Positions 31,039 to 40,455 are shown, counted from the first letter of the stretch. The stretch is 64,000 nucleotides of DNA from Desulfovibrionaceae bacterium (GCA_028689675.1 JAQVCS010000006.1:1-64000), one strand, 5' to 3'. Notes: generated from the letters alone by a model not told the origin. Program-made: numbers and translations.

Positions 31039-32132
31039 TACGCACCCCGCTTGCAATTACAAAAGCCGATAATTAAGCAAATAACCAAGCCGCCCAAGGC
31101 AGCCACATCGCCATGTGCCCCTATGCCCGCGCCAGAGCTGGCCATACCAAAATTATGCGCCAGCGCCGCACCCACAATAAGGCCAAGCACAAAAACCGCT
31201 GCGTCATTATCGCCTTCACCAGCCATAAAAAGCTGACGCCCCGGGCAGCCGCCCGCAAGGGCAAAAGCAAGGCCAGCCGTGACCATACCCATAAAGTTCC
31301 ACAGGCTTTGTGTATGCGCTATAGGCTGAGCCTCAAAGCCAGCATGAAAATTGCCCAAAAAGAAATTCAGCGCAAAGGCAGAGGCAAGCATGGCCGCAAA
31401 GCCCAAGGCCAAATGCCATTGCCTAAACAACAAGACATCGCGCACAGCGCCCATAGTGCAAAAACGGCTGCGCTGCGCCAAAAAGCCCACCAGCAGGCCG
31501 CCACCCAATGAAAGCAAAAAAGGAGCATGTGCAGCCCCGGGGCCTTTCAGCGAATAAAAAAGCACGCCGCTTTGCTCTTGCCCAGCCACAGGGGGGTACA
31601 GCAAATATAAGGCCACCAGCCCCAGCATAATGAGGGGCATAACCCAGCCCGAGGCCTTTGCCTGTGCTGTGCTACGCCCTAAAGAAAAGCCCCGACGGAA
31701 AAAGAGCGTGCCCACGCCAATGCCCACCACAAGGCCAGCAAAGCCAAAAAGGGCATTGCCGTCGCCACCAGCAAGGCGTAAAATAACGCGCCACGGGCAG
31801 CCCAAAAAGACCAATGCCCCCATAGCGGCCACCACACCCAGCACAAAGCGGGTAATGGGCGAAGAGCCGCCGCGCGCCTTAAATTCCCCAAAGCACAGGG
31901 CAGCAGCCAAAGCCCCCAGCACCATGCCCATAATTTCGGGGCGCAAATATTGCACCACGGCAGCGCGGTGCAGGCCAAGCCCCCCCGCAATATCGCGGTT
32001 AAAGCACACCACGCACACGCCCATGTTCCCCGGGTTGCCCGAAAGCTGCAAAAATACCGCTATGCAGCCCAGCAGCAAGCCCACCACAATAATTCCTGTG
32101 GTCGATGCAAAAAAATTCCCTATGGATTTCAT
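31038..32132 (-). CDS. yedE: YedE-type selenium/sulfur membrane transporter
   Basis: 364 residues from ATG 32132, with AGGAGG six bases upstream; longer readings have no RBS. About ten membrane helices belong to the YeeE/YedE family. Family cysteines lie in MGVCVVCFNRD, VFLGCPWRVIL, QRSRFCTMGAVRDVLL and ALAGGCPGRQLF. The C-terminus is FCNCKRGA. Family members take up thiosulfate or, in anaerobes with YedF, are linked to selenium metabolism. First gene of the minus-strand cluster. Confidence 0.88.
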   Translation of the reverse strand: MKSIGNFFASTTGIIVVGLLLGCIAVFLQLSGNPGNMGVCVVCFNRDIAGGLGLHRAAVVQYLRPEIMGMVLGALAAALCFGEFKARGGSSPITRFVLGVVAAMGALVFLGCPWRVILRLAGGDGNALFGFAGLVVGIGVGTLFFRRGFSLGRSTAQAKASGWVMPLIMLGLVALYLLYPPVAGQEQSGVLFYSLKGPGAAHAPFLLSLGGGLLVGFLAQRSRFCTMGAVRDVLLFRQWHLALGFAAMLASAFALNFFLGNFHAGFEAQPIAHTQSLWNFMGMVTAGLAFALAGGCPGRQLFMAGEGDNDAAVFVLGLIVGAALAHNFGMASSGAGIGAHGDVAALGGLVICLIIGFCNCKRGA

Positions 32133-32460
32133 AAATCCTCCTGTTGTGAATGAAAAATTCACCCTTACAGCAGAAGGTACGGAAAAAGCCCCAAAAGGAG
32201 CGGGGCGGCAGGTGTTTCTTATTCTTTGCGTATGCTTCCTTTCCCTGTCGCAATCCGTACCCACTTCACCCCGTGAAGTGTGCCTATGCTGCGTCAGGTG
32301 TCTTTCAAAAAAAGCATACTCTTCCCCACTGTTTTGCTCTGTACTTGACCATGCACGCTCAAACAGTAAAGAAGACGTGCACAATGCCCTTTCTCTAAAA
32401 AAGGAACACTGTTTTACAATAAAACTCGTACGAGTTCCCCCAAAACACATGATACCAAGC

Positions 32461-32515
32461 AAGCACAAGGCAAGCAAGCACAAGGCAAGCAAGCACAAGG
32501 CAGGCAAGCATCAGG
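32461..32515 (+). repeat. 15-bp tandem repeat, about 3.7 units
   Basis: Unit AAGCACAAGGCAAGC at 32461, 32476 and 32491 (one change), then a partial unit to 32515. It lies in the 790-bp gap between the yedE and TSUP genes. It is followed after 11 bp by the possible small ORF at 32527. Confidence 0.85.
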
Positions 32516-32526
32516 AAAGGAGCTTA

Positions 32527-32775
32527 ATGAACTTCAGCATTGTGTGCAAGCCTGAAGCAGCATTTTTTGCTCCTACACTAGAAATCTTTCGCGCCCCAAG
32601 CCTGTTCCTGCCTATTTGGGCACAAGCCCAGCGCGTAGGCTGTAGCTCTGCCCCTTCGCTTGTTCCTGCTGCATATGTGGCTCTGCCCTTGCCTTGCTTG
32701 TTCCCCTATACACAAATGGCTTGGTTTTACAAAACGTGCCCGAAACAGGGTAAAAAAGCCCGAAACAAGCCATAA
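32527..32775 (+). CDS. Possible small ORF between yedE and the TSUP gene
   Basis: 82 codons with a good AAGGAG four bases before ATG 32527. The product is Pro/Ala/Cys-rich with a basic end (KTCPKQGKKARNKP) and no recognised motif. Amino acid use is unusual, so it may be a chance ORF despite its RBS. Confidence 0.25.
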   Translation: MNFSIVCKPEAAFFAPTLEIFRAPSLFLPIWAQAQRVGCSSAPSLVPAAYVALPLPCLFPYTQMAWFYKTCPKQGKKARNKP

Positions 32776-32924
32776 TTTTTTCTTTTACTTGTAACAATAC
32801 TATATTTTAAGTTGCATTAGCCACAATTTTGGCGCAGACAACACTGGCGGTACGCAGCAGGCACAAGGGTGAACACCCTTGGCGGGCAAAAGGTTTCAAC
32901 AGCATAAGGAATATGAGGAACAGC

Positions 32925-33659
32925 ATGCCAGATATGATTTCACTAATAGTTTTCGGCGCTTGGTTTATTGCTGGCTTTGTTTCTGGCGTAAGCGGTATGG
33001 GCGGGGCTATGGTTGCCGTGCCTATTGCCGCCCTGTTCATACCCATGCACGAAGTTATTGCCCTAAGCTGCCTGTTATGCGTCACCATTGCAGCGGGGGT
33101 TGCTTTAGCCCATTTTCGCTATTGCCGCGTGCAGGCGCTCATCCCCATGCTTGTGGGGGCATTGCCCGGCGCGGTGGCTGGCTTATTTATTTTGCAGCTC
33201 GTTTCTGGGGAGCACTTGCAAGGCGGTGTGGGGCTGTTGCTGCTGGGCTATATCTGGTGGCAGCACAGCTATCGCGCGGGCACGGTGCATGGAGAATCGT
33301 GGCAATGGGGCGGCATTGCTGGCTTTGGTGCTGGGCTGCTGGGCACAGCTATTTCCTTTGATGGGCCTCCTGTGGCTGCCTATGGCATGTATGCAGGCTG
33401 GCAGCCGCGGCCTTTTTTGGGCACACTCAGCGTCTTTTTTATTGTTCGCAGCCTCTTAACCTGCGCCTTGCAGGCCTATGCAGGTTTTTACACCCCCACG
33501 GTACTGGGCTATGCTTTGTATGGCGTACCTGCCACCCTGCTTGGCACACTATGCGCCTTTCCTGTTGCCAAACGCATTCCTCTTGTTTTATTTCGCCAAG
33601 TACTGATGCTGCTTATTGCCGTGGCAGGGTTTGTTTGCCTTGTGCGCTCTCTGCTTTAA
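32925..33659 (+). CDS. TauE/SafE (TSUP) family transporter
   Basis: 244 residues from ATG 32925, with GAGGAA upstream; ATG 32913 is an alternative. About eight membrane helices. The first holds the typical GFVSGVSGMGGAMVAVPIAA motif, and the second half has GFGAGLLGTAISFDGPPVAA. TSUP proteins move sulfite, sulfonates, thiosulfate or similar anions. Location next to the selenium/sulfur-carrier cluster suggests a related oxyanion, but this is inference. Confidence 0.85.
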   Translation: MPDMISLIVFGAWFIAGFVSGVSGMGGAMVAVPIAALFIPMHEVIALSCLLCVTIAAGVALAHFRYCRVQALIPMLVGALPGAVAGLFILQLVSGEHLQGGVGLLLLGYIWWQHSYRAGTVHGESWQWGGIAGFGAGLLGTAISFDGPPVAAYGMYAGWQPRPFLGTLSVFFIVRSLLTCALQAYAGFYTPTVLGYALYGVPATLLGTLCAFPVAKRIPLVLFRQVLMLLIAVAGFVCLVRSLL

Positions 33660-33840
33660 TTTTTCTGCTACGGCTGCTTACCTTCCACCCCAAGCAAAAA
33701 TACCCCTTTGTGCTCGACAGGCAATCGTGTCTTAAGAGCAAGAACAAGGCTGCTCATAGGGAAAGACCCCTTACAGTGAGCCATGCATCAGCCACGGGCA
33801 GGGCGCGCTTCCACGCTGCCCATTGGCCAAGCCAGCTTTG

Positions 33841-34602
33841 TTACTGCTCCAAGGGCAGGGGCTGCGCGGCATTCTGGCTTTCAAGCTGCGCTATTTCTTC
33901 CTGTACGGCACGCAAGCTTTGCTGCAAGCGCTTGCGGTGGCTGTCATCATTATCAGCACGCGCTCTGTGCAAGCGCCTTTCCAGCTTTTCTTGCTGCACT
34001 TTAAGCGCTGTCAGATGCTCTGCCATGGCCTGCTTCTGGGCTTGGCTTTGCTGCTGCTCTGCTGGCGGCAATATACCCCCGCGCGCGGCCAACGAATTAT
34101 TTAAGGCCGTGGGCAGCATTTGCCCGCCAAGCCCAAGCAGCGCTTGCATATTTACGCTGTCTAAAGCCTGCGGGTTCAGCCCCACCCCTGCCCCCGTTGC
34201 CGATAAAACCTGCCCCGAGGCGGCTGCCTGCCCTTGCGGCACAGCAGCGGGTGGCATAGTGGGCGCTAGGGCTGGCGACATAGCCGCGGCCTGACCTGCC
34301 CCAGTGGCAGAGCCCGTAACGCGCACAGGGGCAAGGGGGGCGGCGTTTTCTGCTTGCGGCGGCGGGCTTGTGCTGATATGGCTTGTGCCTTCAGCGTCTT
34401 TCCAAATATACATTTGCTGCGAGGCCGCCTGTGCGGGTGTGGCTTCCAAGCCTAGGCTTTTGTTAAAAAACGTAGGCTTGCCCAGCAAAAGAGCCTGCAT
34501 ACTGCCATAGGTAATAAGGCCATAGCCCCCTGCTGCACAGGCAAAAAGCAGCAGCATGGCAATGCCGGCATGGCTTTTACGCGAAAATTGATTTCTTGGC
34601 AT
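33841..34602 (-). CDS. DUF4124-like membrane-anchored protein
   Basis: 253 residues. Residues about 13-33 are a single membrane helix (GIAMLLLFACAAGGYGLITY). A short DUF4124-like strand pair follows (MYIWKDAEGTSHISTSPP), then an Ala/Pro/Gly-rich linker and a C-terminal coiled coil (MAEHLTALKVQQEKLERRLH). The transglycosylase gene divergently transcribed next to it also carries a DUF4124-like segment, and both adjoin the pilus genes. A periplasmic role in cell wall or pilus assembly is possible. No catalytic motif. Confidence 0.6.
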   Translation of the reverse strand: MPRNQFSRKSHAGIAMLLLFACAAGGYGLITYGSMQALLLGKPTFFNKSLGLEATPAQAASQQMYIWKDAEGTSHISTSPPPQAENAAPLAPVRVTGSATGAGQAAAMSPALAPTMPPAAVPQGQAAASGQVLSATGAGVGLNPQALDSVNMQALLGLGGQMLPTALNNSLAARGGILPPAEQQQSQAQKQAMAEHLTALKVQQEKLERRLHRARADNDDSHRKRLQQSLRAVQEEIAQLESQNAAQPLPLEQ

Positions 34603-34679
34603 AGTTCCCTCTTATCTGCGCTGCGCCTTTATGCCACAGGCAATATTTTTCGTGCATACTTCGGTATAAGGATGCTTTT

Positions 34680-35351
34680 ATGCTGCCTTCAGGAGTGAAA
34701 TATACAATTTTTCCTTTGCCCTTTGCCCTCACGGCCTCTTTTATGCTGGTGGGGCTGTGCCCTGCCCTGCCCGCCAGCCAAGCCGCCGCGCCAAGCGCCA
34801 ACGCAGCCGCAAGCCGCGCCCCAAAGCCAGAAGGGGTTACCATTTACCGCCGCGTGGACGAAGACGGCACTATTACCCTGACCAACCGCCCCGATGGCGA
34901 CACCCGCTTTGCCCCACTGGGGCATTTCAGCGCGGTAAAAATTCTGCAAAGCGTAGGCTCACAGGGTATGCAAAGCCTTGCCGAAAAATACGGCGCTGTG
35001 CACGGCCTTGACCCCCGCCTTATCGAAGCTGTCATTCAGGTAGAATCGGGCTTTGAGCCAAGGGCTGTTTCGCCAGCAGGGGCAGGCGGCCTTATGCAAA
35101 TTATGCCCGAAACAGGCAAAGCGCTGGGCATTCAAGACCGCTTTGACCCCGATGCCAATGTGGAAGGCGGCACGCGCTATTTAAAAAGTATGCTGCAACG
35201 CTTTGGCTCGCTGCCCCTTGCGCTAGCCGCCTACAATGCTGGCCCCGGCAATGTGGAAAAATATAAAGGTATTCCCCCTTTTGCCGAAACACAAAATTAT
35301 GTGCAAAAAGTGCTGACCCTATATGGCAACAGCACAAGCCAAGGCAAATAG
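34680..35351 (+). CDS. Lytic transglycosylase (SLT family) with DUF4124-like N-terminus
   Basis: 223 residues, secreted (N-terminal hydrophobic stretch to about residue 40, cleavage near ASQAAAP). Residues about 58-80 are DUF4124-like (YRRVDEDGTITLTNRPDGDT). The SLT domain follows, with catalytic Glu in LIEAVIQVESGFEPRAVSPA, then GLMQIMPETGKALGI and LALAAYNAGPGNVEKY. It cleaves peptidoglycan to make room for envelope machines, here probably the pilus encoded next to it. Confidence 0.9.
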   Translation: MLPSGVKYTIFPLPFALTASFMLVGLCPALPASQAAAPSANAAASRAPKPEGVTIYRRVDEDGTITLTNRPDGDTRFAPLGHFSAVKILQSVGSQGMQSLAEKYGAVHGLDPRLIEAVIQVESGFEPRAVSPAGAGGLMQIMPETGKALGIQDRFDPDANVEGGTRYLKSMLQRFGSLPLALAAYNAGPGNVEKYKGIPPFAETQNYVQKVLTLYGNSTSQGK

Positions 35352-35498
35352 CCAGTACGGCAAAAAGGCCGCAATATACCCCGCACAACAGCACTGGTTA
35401 CATGAGCGCTGCAAGCCCAGACCCACCAAGGTGTGCGGCTTCAGCCGTGGCTGCATAGAGCATACTTGGTGCTTTATGCTGTACAAAGCCGCCGCGCA

Positions 35499-36305
35499 TT
35501 AGCGCCCTGTCACAAAAGCAAACCACCATGCGCTTATTTCCTGCCCCGCCACTATGGTGAGCAAAAAGCCAAAGCACAAAAAAGGGCCAAAAGGAATGCG
35601 CAGGGTGCGGATATTCTTACCCAGCAAAGCTTGCGGCACAATAGAGCACAAAGCCGCCACGCCAGCGCTCAGCACCACAAGGGGCAGCATCAGCCCGCCG
35701 CATAAAAAACCTATGGGCAGCATAAGTTTGACATCCCCCATGCCCAAGCCCTCGATGCCGCGCGCTTTTTTAAACAGCACCATCACCAGCCCAAAAACAC
35801 CAGCGCCGCCCAAGCCCCCTGCCAAAACATGCTGCCACGGCATATCCAACACCCAAATGGCCGTGGGCAAGGCAAGCAGCGCGCCGCCCAAGGTGAGCAC
35901 ATCGGGCAAAATAAAAATGGCAAAATCAATGCCCGAGGCAACAATGCACACCCCCGCCGCCACAAAAAACACCGCAAAAGCAGGCGACAGGCCAAATTTC
36001 CACGCCAGCAAAGCCGCCAGCGCAGCAGAAATAAGTTCCACCAGCGGGTAGCGCCAGCTAATACGGCTGCCGCAATGCCCACAGCGCCCGCGCAGGCACA
36101 GCCAGCTGAGCACGGGCACCAGCTCCCACGGGCGCAGCCTTGCCTTGCACTGCGGGCAATGCGAAGGGGGGAACACAATGGACTGCTCTGTCACATAGCG
36201 GTAAATACACACATTATAAAAACTGCCGCACACCAGCCCCAGCACTGCCGCCAAGCCCATAGCCGTTCCCGAATCAAGCAAAGCCACCCAAGCAAAAACA
36301 CTCAT
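35499..36305 (-). CDS. pilD: Prepilin peptidase / N-methyltransferase (PilD)
   Basis: 268 residues, a polytopic membrane aspartic protease (A24). The N-terminal methyltransferase part has the FYNVCIYR motif and two Cys pairs (CPQC, CGHC). The catalytic aspartates lie in ASGIDFAIFILPD and GLGMGDVKLM. It processes the three pilins encoded nearby at their Gly-Phe sites and methylates the new N-terminus. Confidence 0.93.
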   Translation of the reverse strand: MSVFAWVALLDSGTAMGLAAVLGLVCGSFYNVCIYRYVTEQSIVFPPSHCPQCKARLRPWELVPVLSWLCLRGRCGHCGSRISWRYPLVELISAALAALLAWKFGLSPAFAVFFVAAGVCIVASGIDFAIFILPDVLTLGGALLALPTAIWVLDMPWQHVLAGGLGGAGVFGLVMVLFKKARGIEGLGMGDVKLMLPIGFLCGGLMLPLVVLSAGVAALCSIVPQALLGKNIRTLRIPFGPFLCFGFLLTIVAGQEISAWWFAFVTGR

Positions 36306-36437
36306 AGCGCATCCAAGCCTTATCTATTGTAATATTTTCCATAAACTTATACTATGCCAGTCAAGTGTTCAAGCGCTTTTGCTTACGCGAACGGGGCAGA
36401 AGCAGCTCTTTTTTATTATCCTTTCACGAGAAAGCCC

Positions 36438-37520
36438 ATGACGTCTTATATAGACCAATTATTACATCAATTGCATGAACAACGCGGTTCAGACCTGCAC
36501 CTTGCCAGTGAGAATGCCCCTATGGTGCGTGTGCTGGGGGAATTGCACCCCCTGCCCTTTGCCCCGTGCAGCACGCCAGAAATTCTTGCTGTTCTGCAAG
36601 CAATTGCCTCACCTGCCCAGCATGAGCACTTTTTGCAGACAGGCGATATTGACTTTGCTTATGAAATTCCCGAGCTGGCACGCTACCGTGTGAATTTTTA
36701 TAAAGAAAATCGCGGTGTGGCGGCGGCCTTTCGTGAAATTCCCCAGCAGGTACAAACCGTCTATGATTTGGGCATTCCCACGCAATTGCAAAACCTCGCC
36801 TTGCTGCCCAAGGGTTTGGTGCTGATAACAGGCCCCACGGGCAGCGGTAAATCAACCACACTGGCCGCACTTATTGCCCATGCCAATGCTGTGCGCCCCG
36901 ACCATATTATCACTATTGAAGACCCCATCGAATTTATTCACCGCAGCCAGCGCTGCCTTATTAACCAAAGGGAAGTGGGGCGCGACACCTCTTCCTTTGC
37001 CTCTGCCCTGCGCGCCGCCCTGCGTGAAGACCCCGACATTCTGCTGGTGGGCGAAATGCGCGACAAAGAAACCATTGCCCTTGCGCTGGAAGCTGCCGAA
37101 ACAGGCAACCTTGTGTTTGCCACCCTGCACACCATTTCTGCCGCCAAAACGGTTGACCGCATTATTGAAGTATTCAGCGCAGAAGAGCAGCCTCAGGTGC
37201 GCTCTAGCCTTTCCGAATCAATACAGGCAATTATTTCGCAAACACTCTTTAAGCGCGCCGATGGCACAGGCCGCCTGCCCGCGCTGGAGGTGTTGTTGGC
37301 CACGCCCCCTGTGCGGAATTTGATCCGCGAAAACAAAACCTTTCAGCTGCCCAACGTGCTGCAAACCAGCCGCAATATTGGCATGTGCACTCTTGATGAT
37401 GACATTGAACGCCTGCTGCGCGCGCACCTTATTTTGCCACAGCAGGCCATGAACCATGCCCAAAACAAAGCACGCATACGCGACTGCATTGCCACCCTTG
37501 CAGAAGGCAAACAAAGCTAA
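36438..37520 (+). CDS. pilT: Pilus retraction ATPase PilT
   Basis: 360 residues from ATG 36438. N-terminal PAS-like domain (SDLHLASENAPMVRVLGELH), Walker A GPTGSGKSTTL, Asp box TIEDPIEFIH, Walker B DPDILLVGEMRD, and His box FATLHT. The GEMRDKET form and overall length match PilT rather than PilB. It depolymerises the pilus. It overlaps the next gene by TAATG. Confidence 0.93.
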   Translation: MTSYIDQLLHQLHEQRGSDLHLASENAPMVRVLGELHPLPFAPCSTPEILAVLQAIASPAQHEHFLQTGDIDFAYEIPELARYRVNFYKENRGVAAAFREIPQQVQTVYDLGIPTQLQNLALLPKGLVLITGPTGSGKSTTLAALIAHANAVRPDHIITIEDPIEFIHRSQRCLINQREVGRDTSSFASALRAALREDPDILLVGEMRDKETIALALEAAETGNLVFATLHTISAAKTVDRIIEVFSAEEQPQVRSSLSESIQAIISQTLFKRADGTGRLPALEVLLATPPVRNLIRENKTFQLPNVLQTSRNIGMCTLDDDIERLLRAHLILPQQAMNHAQNKARIRDCIATLAEGKQS

Positions 37521-39427
37521 TGAACTATCTGGAATTACTTCATTTACAGCGTGAACCTTTTTCCAATTCACCTGACCCGGATGCCTATTATGGTGCGCCG
37601 CTGCACGCCCTGTATTTAAGCCGCCTTGAAATTGCCGTTCACTTAAAGCGCGGCGTCAATATTGTGCTGGGCAGGGTGGGCACAGGCAAAAGCACCCTGT
37701 GCCGCTGCCTGCTGCGCAACCTTGCCACCCGCCCCGAAATAGAAACTTTTTTGCTGCTGGATGCGGGCAATGCCAACAGCCTTACCTTTATTGCGCAATT
37801 GTATGAGCTGCTGAGCGGCCAGCCAGCCCCAGACGATATGACAGAACGCACTGGCATGGGGCTGCTGCAAACCGTCATTTATGCCAAGGCCTTACAGGAA
37901 GAACATACGCTGGTTTTGCTGATTGACGAAGGGCAGAAATTATCGGCAGAAGCCTTGGAAGTGCTGCGCGAGCTGCTGAATTTTGAAACGAATACCGAAA
38001 AACTACTGCAAATTATTATTTTTGGTCAGCCCGAGTTGGAAGAACGCATTGCCGCACTGCCCAATTTTAAAGACAGAATCAACGAATATCTGCACCTCAT
38101 GCCCCTGCCCGAAAAAGAAAGTATAGCCCTTGTGCGCCACCGTCTGCATTTGGCTGGTGGGCAGCAGGCCGAGCGCCTGTTCAGCAAGGGGGCGCTGGCA
38201 GCGCTGCATAAAGCAAGCAAAGGCCACCCGCGCCAGCTTATGCGCCTAGGGCATCAAATGCTGCTGAGCCTTATTATGGGCAATAAAACACAGGTCACTG
38301 CCGCCATGGTGCAGGCACAAGTAGCGCGCGATGCGGGCAGCCCGCCGCCGCGGCGCTGGCGCTTTGTGGTGCTTTTGCTGCTGGCGGCTGGTTTAGCACT
38401 GGGTGCTTGGTATGCCCTGCCTGCGCTTACACAAGCATGGCACAGCACAGTACAGCCTTTACTGCACAGCCTTGGGCAACAGGGCAAAAACCTGCTGCCC
38501 GCCAGCCTTACCCCGCAGGAAAGCACGCCGCAAAGCCACGCCACGCAAGCAGCCCTGCCCGCCACGCAAGCACAGATAAACAATGCAGCCCTGCCCCCGC
38601 AGGCAGAGCAAAGCGCAGGTGTACAGGGTGCTGGCAGTGTTGGCACAGGGCAACAGCCCACGGCACAAGGCAGTATGCCGCAAGCGCAGAACCCAAGCAC
38701 CGCACAGCAAGGGCAGCAGCCCAGCACGAGCACTACGCAGCAAGCGCCGCTGGGGCAAAGCTCTGGCACGGCACACAATAATGCGGCATTGCAGGGCTCA
38801 GCACAAGGCCTTGCGGGCGCAGCAGCACAGCGGCAGCCCAATACAGCAGGGCAGCAGCCCGCAATGCAGGGGGCAAAAGCACAGCAGGGGCAAACGCTCG
38901 GACAGCCCCAGCAGCAATTGCCACGAGAAGCACAAGGGACGCAATTGGAACAGGGGGCGCAAGCAATACAGCAGCCCGCCAGCCTTGGCGTGGCGCAGGT
39001 GAGCGGCATAGAAAATTTGCGCGAATTGGCCTTGATTTTTTATGGCACAAGCGCGGCTGAAAAAGCACTGGCGCAGGCAAACCCCCAGTATGCACTGGGC
39101 GAGCCGCAGGCCATTGCCCTGCCGTGGCTTGAGTTTGCCCTGCCCCCGACCATGACAAAACACTTTCTACTCTGTTTTGGGGAATATGATAGCCCAAGCC
39201 AAGCCTATCAAGCCCGCCAGCGCCTGCTTGCCTTTAACCCCCGCCTTGTGGCGCGGGATATGGGCGAAGGCCTGCGCTTTTATGTGCTGAGCCGCGAATC
39301 ATTCAGCACAGCAGGGCGCGCATGGGTATGGCTGGGCAAGAAAAAAACTCCCTCTGGCATGACGGCACGCATTATGCCGCCCTACGCAAAGGGAGAGAAA
39401 AGCTTGTATGAATTTGCTGTGCGCTAG
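37520..39427 (+). CDS. ExeA/MshM-like ATPase with long Gln-rich linker
   Basis: 635 residues, coupled to pilT by TAATG. An AAA ATPase domain occupies residues 1-270: REPFSNSPDPDAYY start, Walker A LGRVGTGKSTL (about 50-60), Walker B LVLLIDEGQKL. A membrane helix lies at about 283-303 (FVVLLLLAAGLALGAWYALP). A Gln/Ala/Pro-rich low-complexity region of about 170 residues follows, then a C-terminal ~120-residue domain (LLCFGEYDSPSQAYQARQRL) that resembles a SPOR-type fold. ExeA helps assemble secretins and MshM is its MSHA counterpart. A C-terminal peptidoglycan-binding function would fit. Confidence 0.82.
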   Translation: MNYLELLHLQREPFSNSPDPDAYYGAPLHALYLSRLEIAVHLKRGVNIVLGRVGTGKSTLCRCLLRNLATRPEIETFLLLDAGNANSLTFIAQLYELLSGQPAPDDMTERTGMGLLQTVIYAKALQEEHTLVLLIDEGQKLSAEALEVLRELLNFETNTEKLLQIIIFGQPELEERIAALPNFKDRINEYLHLMPLPEKESIALVRHRLHLAGGQQAERLFSKGALAALHKASKGHPRQLMRLGHQMLLSLIMGNKTQVTAAMVQAQVARDAGSPPPRRWRFVVLLLLAAGLALGAWYALPALTQAWHSTVQPLLHSLGQQGKNLLPASLTPQESTPQSHATQAALPATQAQINNAALPPQAEQSAGVQGAGSVGTGQQPTAQGSMPQAQNPSTAQQGQQPSTSTTQQAPLGQSSGTAHNNAALQGSAQGLAGAAAQRQPNTAGQQPAMQGAKAQQGQTLGQPQQQLPREAQGTQLEQGAQAIQQPASLGVAQVSGIENLRELALIFYGTSAAEKALAQANPQYALGEPQAIALPWLEFALPPTMTKHFLLCFGEYDSPSQAYQARQRLLAFNPRLVARDMGEGLRFYVLSRESFSTAGRAWVWLGKKKTPSGMTARIMPPYAKGEKSLYEFAVR

Positions 39428-39440
39428 TTTTTAGGGGGTG

Positions 39441-40322
39441 CTATTTAGGAATAGTCACTTCACCGCCAAAGTAATCAAAAGCTGTACCAAATTTTGAGGT
39501 GTCTATGCCCATAGCTTCCATAGTTTTTTTGTATTCCTGATACGCAGCAGGGGTTGCTTCTCCACTGTTCTGCCAGCTGGCAATAATTTTCTGTGGTGTC
39601 GTACTACCAGCAGGGGTAAAATATAATTGCCTTATTGTTGTTGCACCATCGGCAGATGTTACAAATTGGATTTCGGCTTTATTACCATTAGCATCGGTAA
39701 AATTTAAGCGTAATGTCGCTGATTTCCCTATATCTCCTTGCAAATCACCACCAGACGTACCCAAGCTAACTGTTACACCATTAGGAAGTGTAACCTCGGG
39801 ATATTTTTCCAAAAATTTTGCTATTCCCTCTGTGCCTCTATACTGGTTGTGCCCGTTTTGCATAAGATCTGCTATCAGCCCCGCCACAGTTGTGCTTAGG
39901 TAGGTATTCAAAGCAGTATCACATGCGGGCACATAGAGCTTTGCCCCTGTATCGATAAAAGCTGTATCGGCTACGCGCTTGGCTTTTACGGCAGTGCCTT
40001 GGGCGCTGATAGTATCGCCACTTTCAAGGCTGAGCATATGCTCACCAAAAACGCCGTCAGCCTTATCTTGAATTTGTGCCAGCGTGCTTACCTCTTCCAC
40101 CGCTTTTTTGCAGCTCTTGCCTTCCATAAGCAATTGCCCAAAGCGCATATTGATGCGCCCCTGCGCCTCGGCTACGGTGCTGAGGAAGGCTTTTTTTTGA
40201 GCATTTTCTTGTAAATCAAAATATTTGGGCACAGCCGTAGCCGCCAGTATGCCCAAGAGCACCAGTACAATGATTATTTCAATCAGGGTAAAGCCGCGCG
40301 AAGAAAATATATGGTTTTTCAT
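39441..40322 (-). CDS. Type IV pilin-like protein, long form
   Basis: 293 residues from ATG 40322. The prepilin leader ends in SSRG, with cleavage before FTLIEIIIVLVLLGILAATA. The helix continues into VPKYFDLQENAQKKAFLSTV, which matches the other two pilins. The globular domain is longer than usual and has three Cys (SCKKA, ACDTA). Last gene of the minus-strand pilus operon; it converges on the ATPase gene 14 bp away. It could be a minor or an adhesive pilin. Confidence 0.85.
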   Translation of the reverse strand: MKNHIFSSRGFTLIEIIIVLVLLGILAATAVPKYFDLQENAQKKAFLSTVAEAQGRINMRFGQLLMEGKSCKKAVEEVSTLAQIQDKADGVFGEHMLSLESGDTISAQGTAVKAKRVADTAFIDTGAKLYVPACDTALNTYLSTTVAGLIADLMQNGHNQYRGTEGIAKFLEKYPEVTLPNGVTVSLGTSGGDLQGDIGKSATLRLNFTDANGNKAEIQFVTSADGATTIRQLYFTPAGSTTPQKIIASWQNSGEATPAAYQEYKKTMEAMGIDTSKFGTAFDYFGGEVTIPK

Positions 40323-40455
40323 CGTTTTTTCACCATAAAACAAAATAAAATAGACGTCAATAAATGATACTTGTCAGGTAAAAACAGCTTTTATTCTTTT
40401 GCTAAGAAAAGAATCATGATACTTATAATACAAAGGTAATATACCGTTTTTATAA

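Noticed and set aside
32461-32515. CRISPR-like array
   Set aside because: The 15-bp units are directly adjacent with no spacers, and no cas genes lie nearby.
31630-32775. Open frame of 381 codons antisense to yedE
   Set aside because: It mirrors the yedE coding strand, is rich in Lys/Pro/Ala as such shadows are, and has no RBS. Only its last 82 codons, outside yedE, might be real and are listed separately with low confidence.
33551-34294. Plus-strand 247-codon frame over the DUF4124-like gene
   Set aside because: Cys/Ser-rich shadow of the minus-strand gene; it also starts inside the TSUP gene and has no RBS.
38254-39009. Cys/Ala-rich 251-codon frame opposite the Gln-rich linker
   Set aside because: A direct consequence of CAG/GCA-rich low-complexity coding DNA on the other strand.
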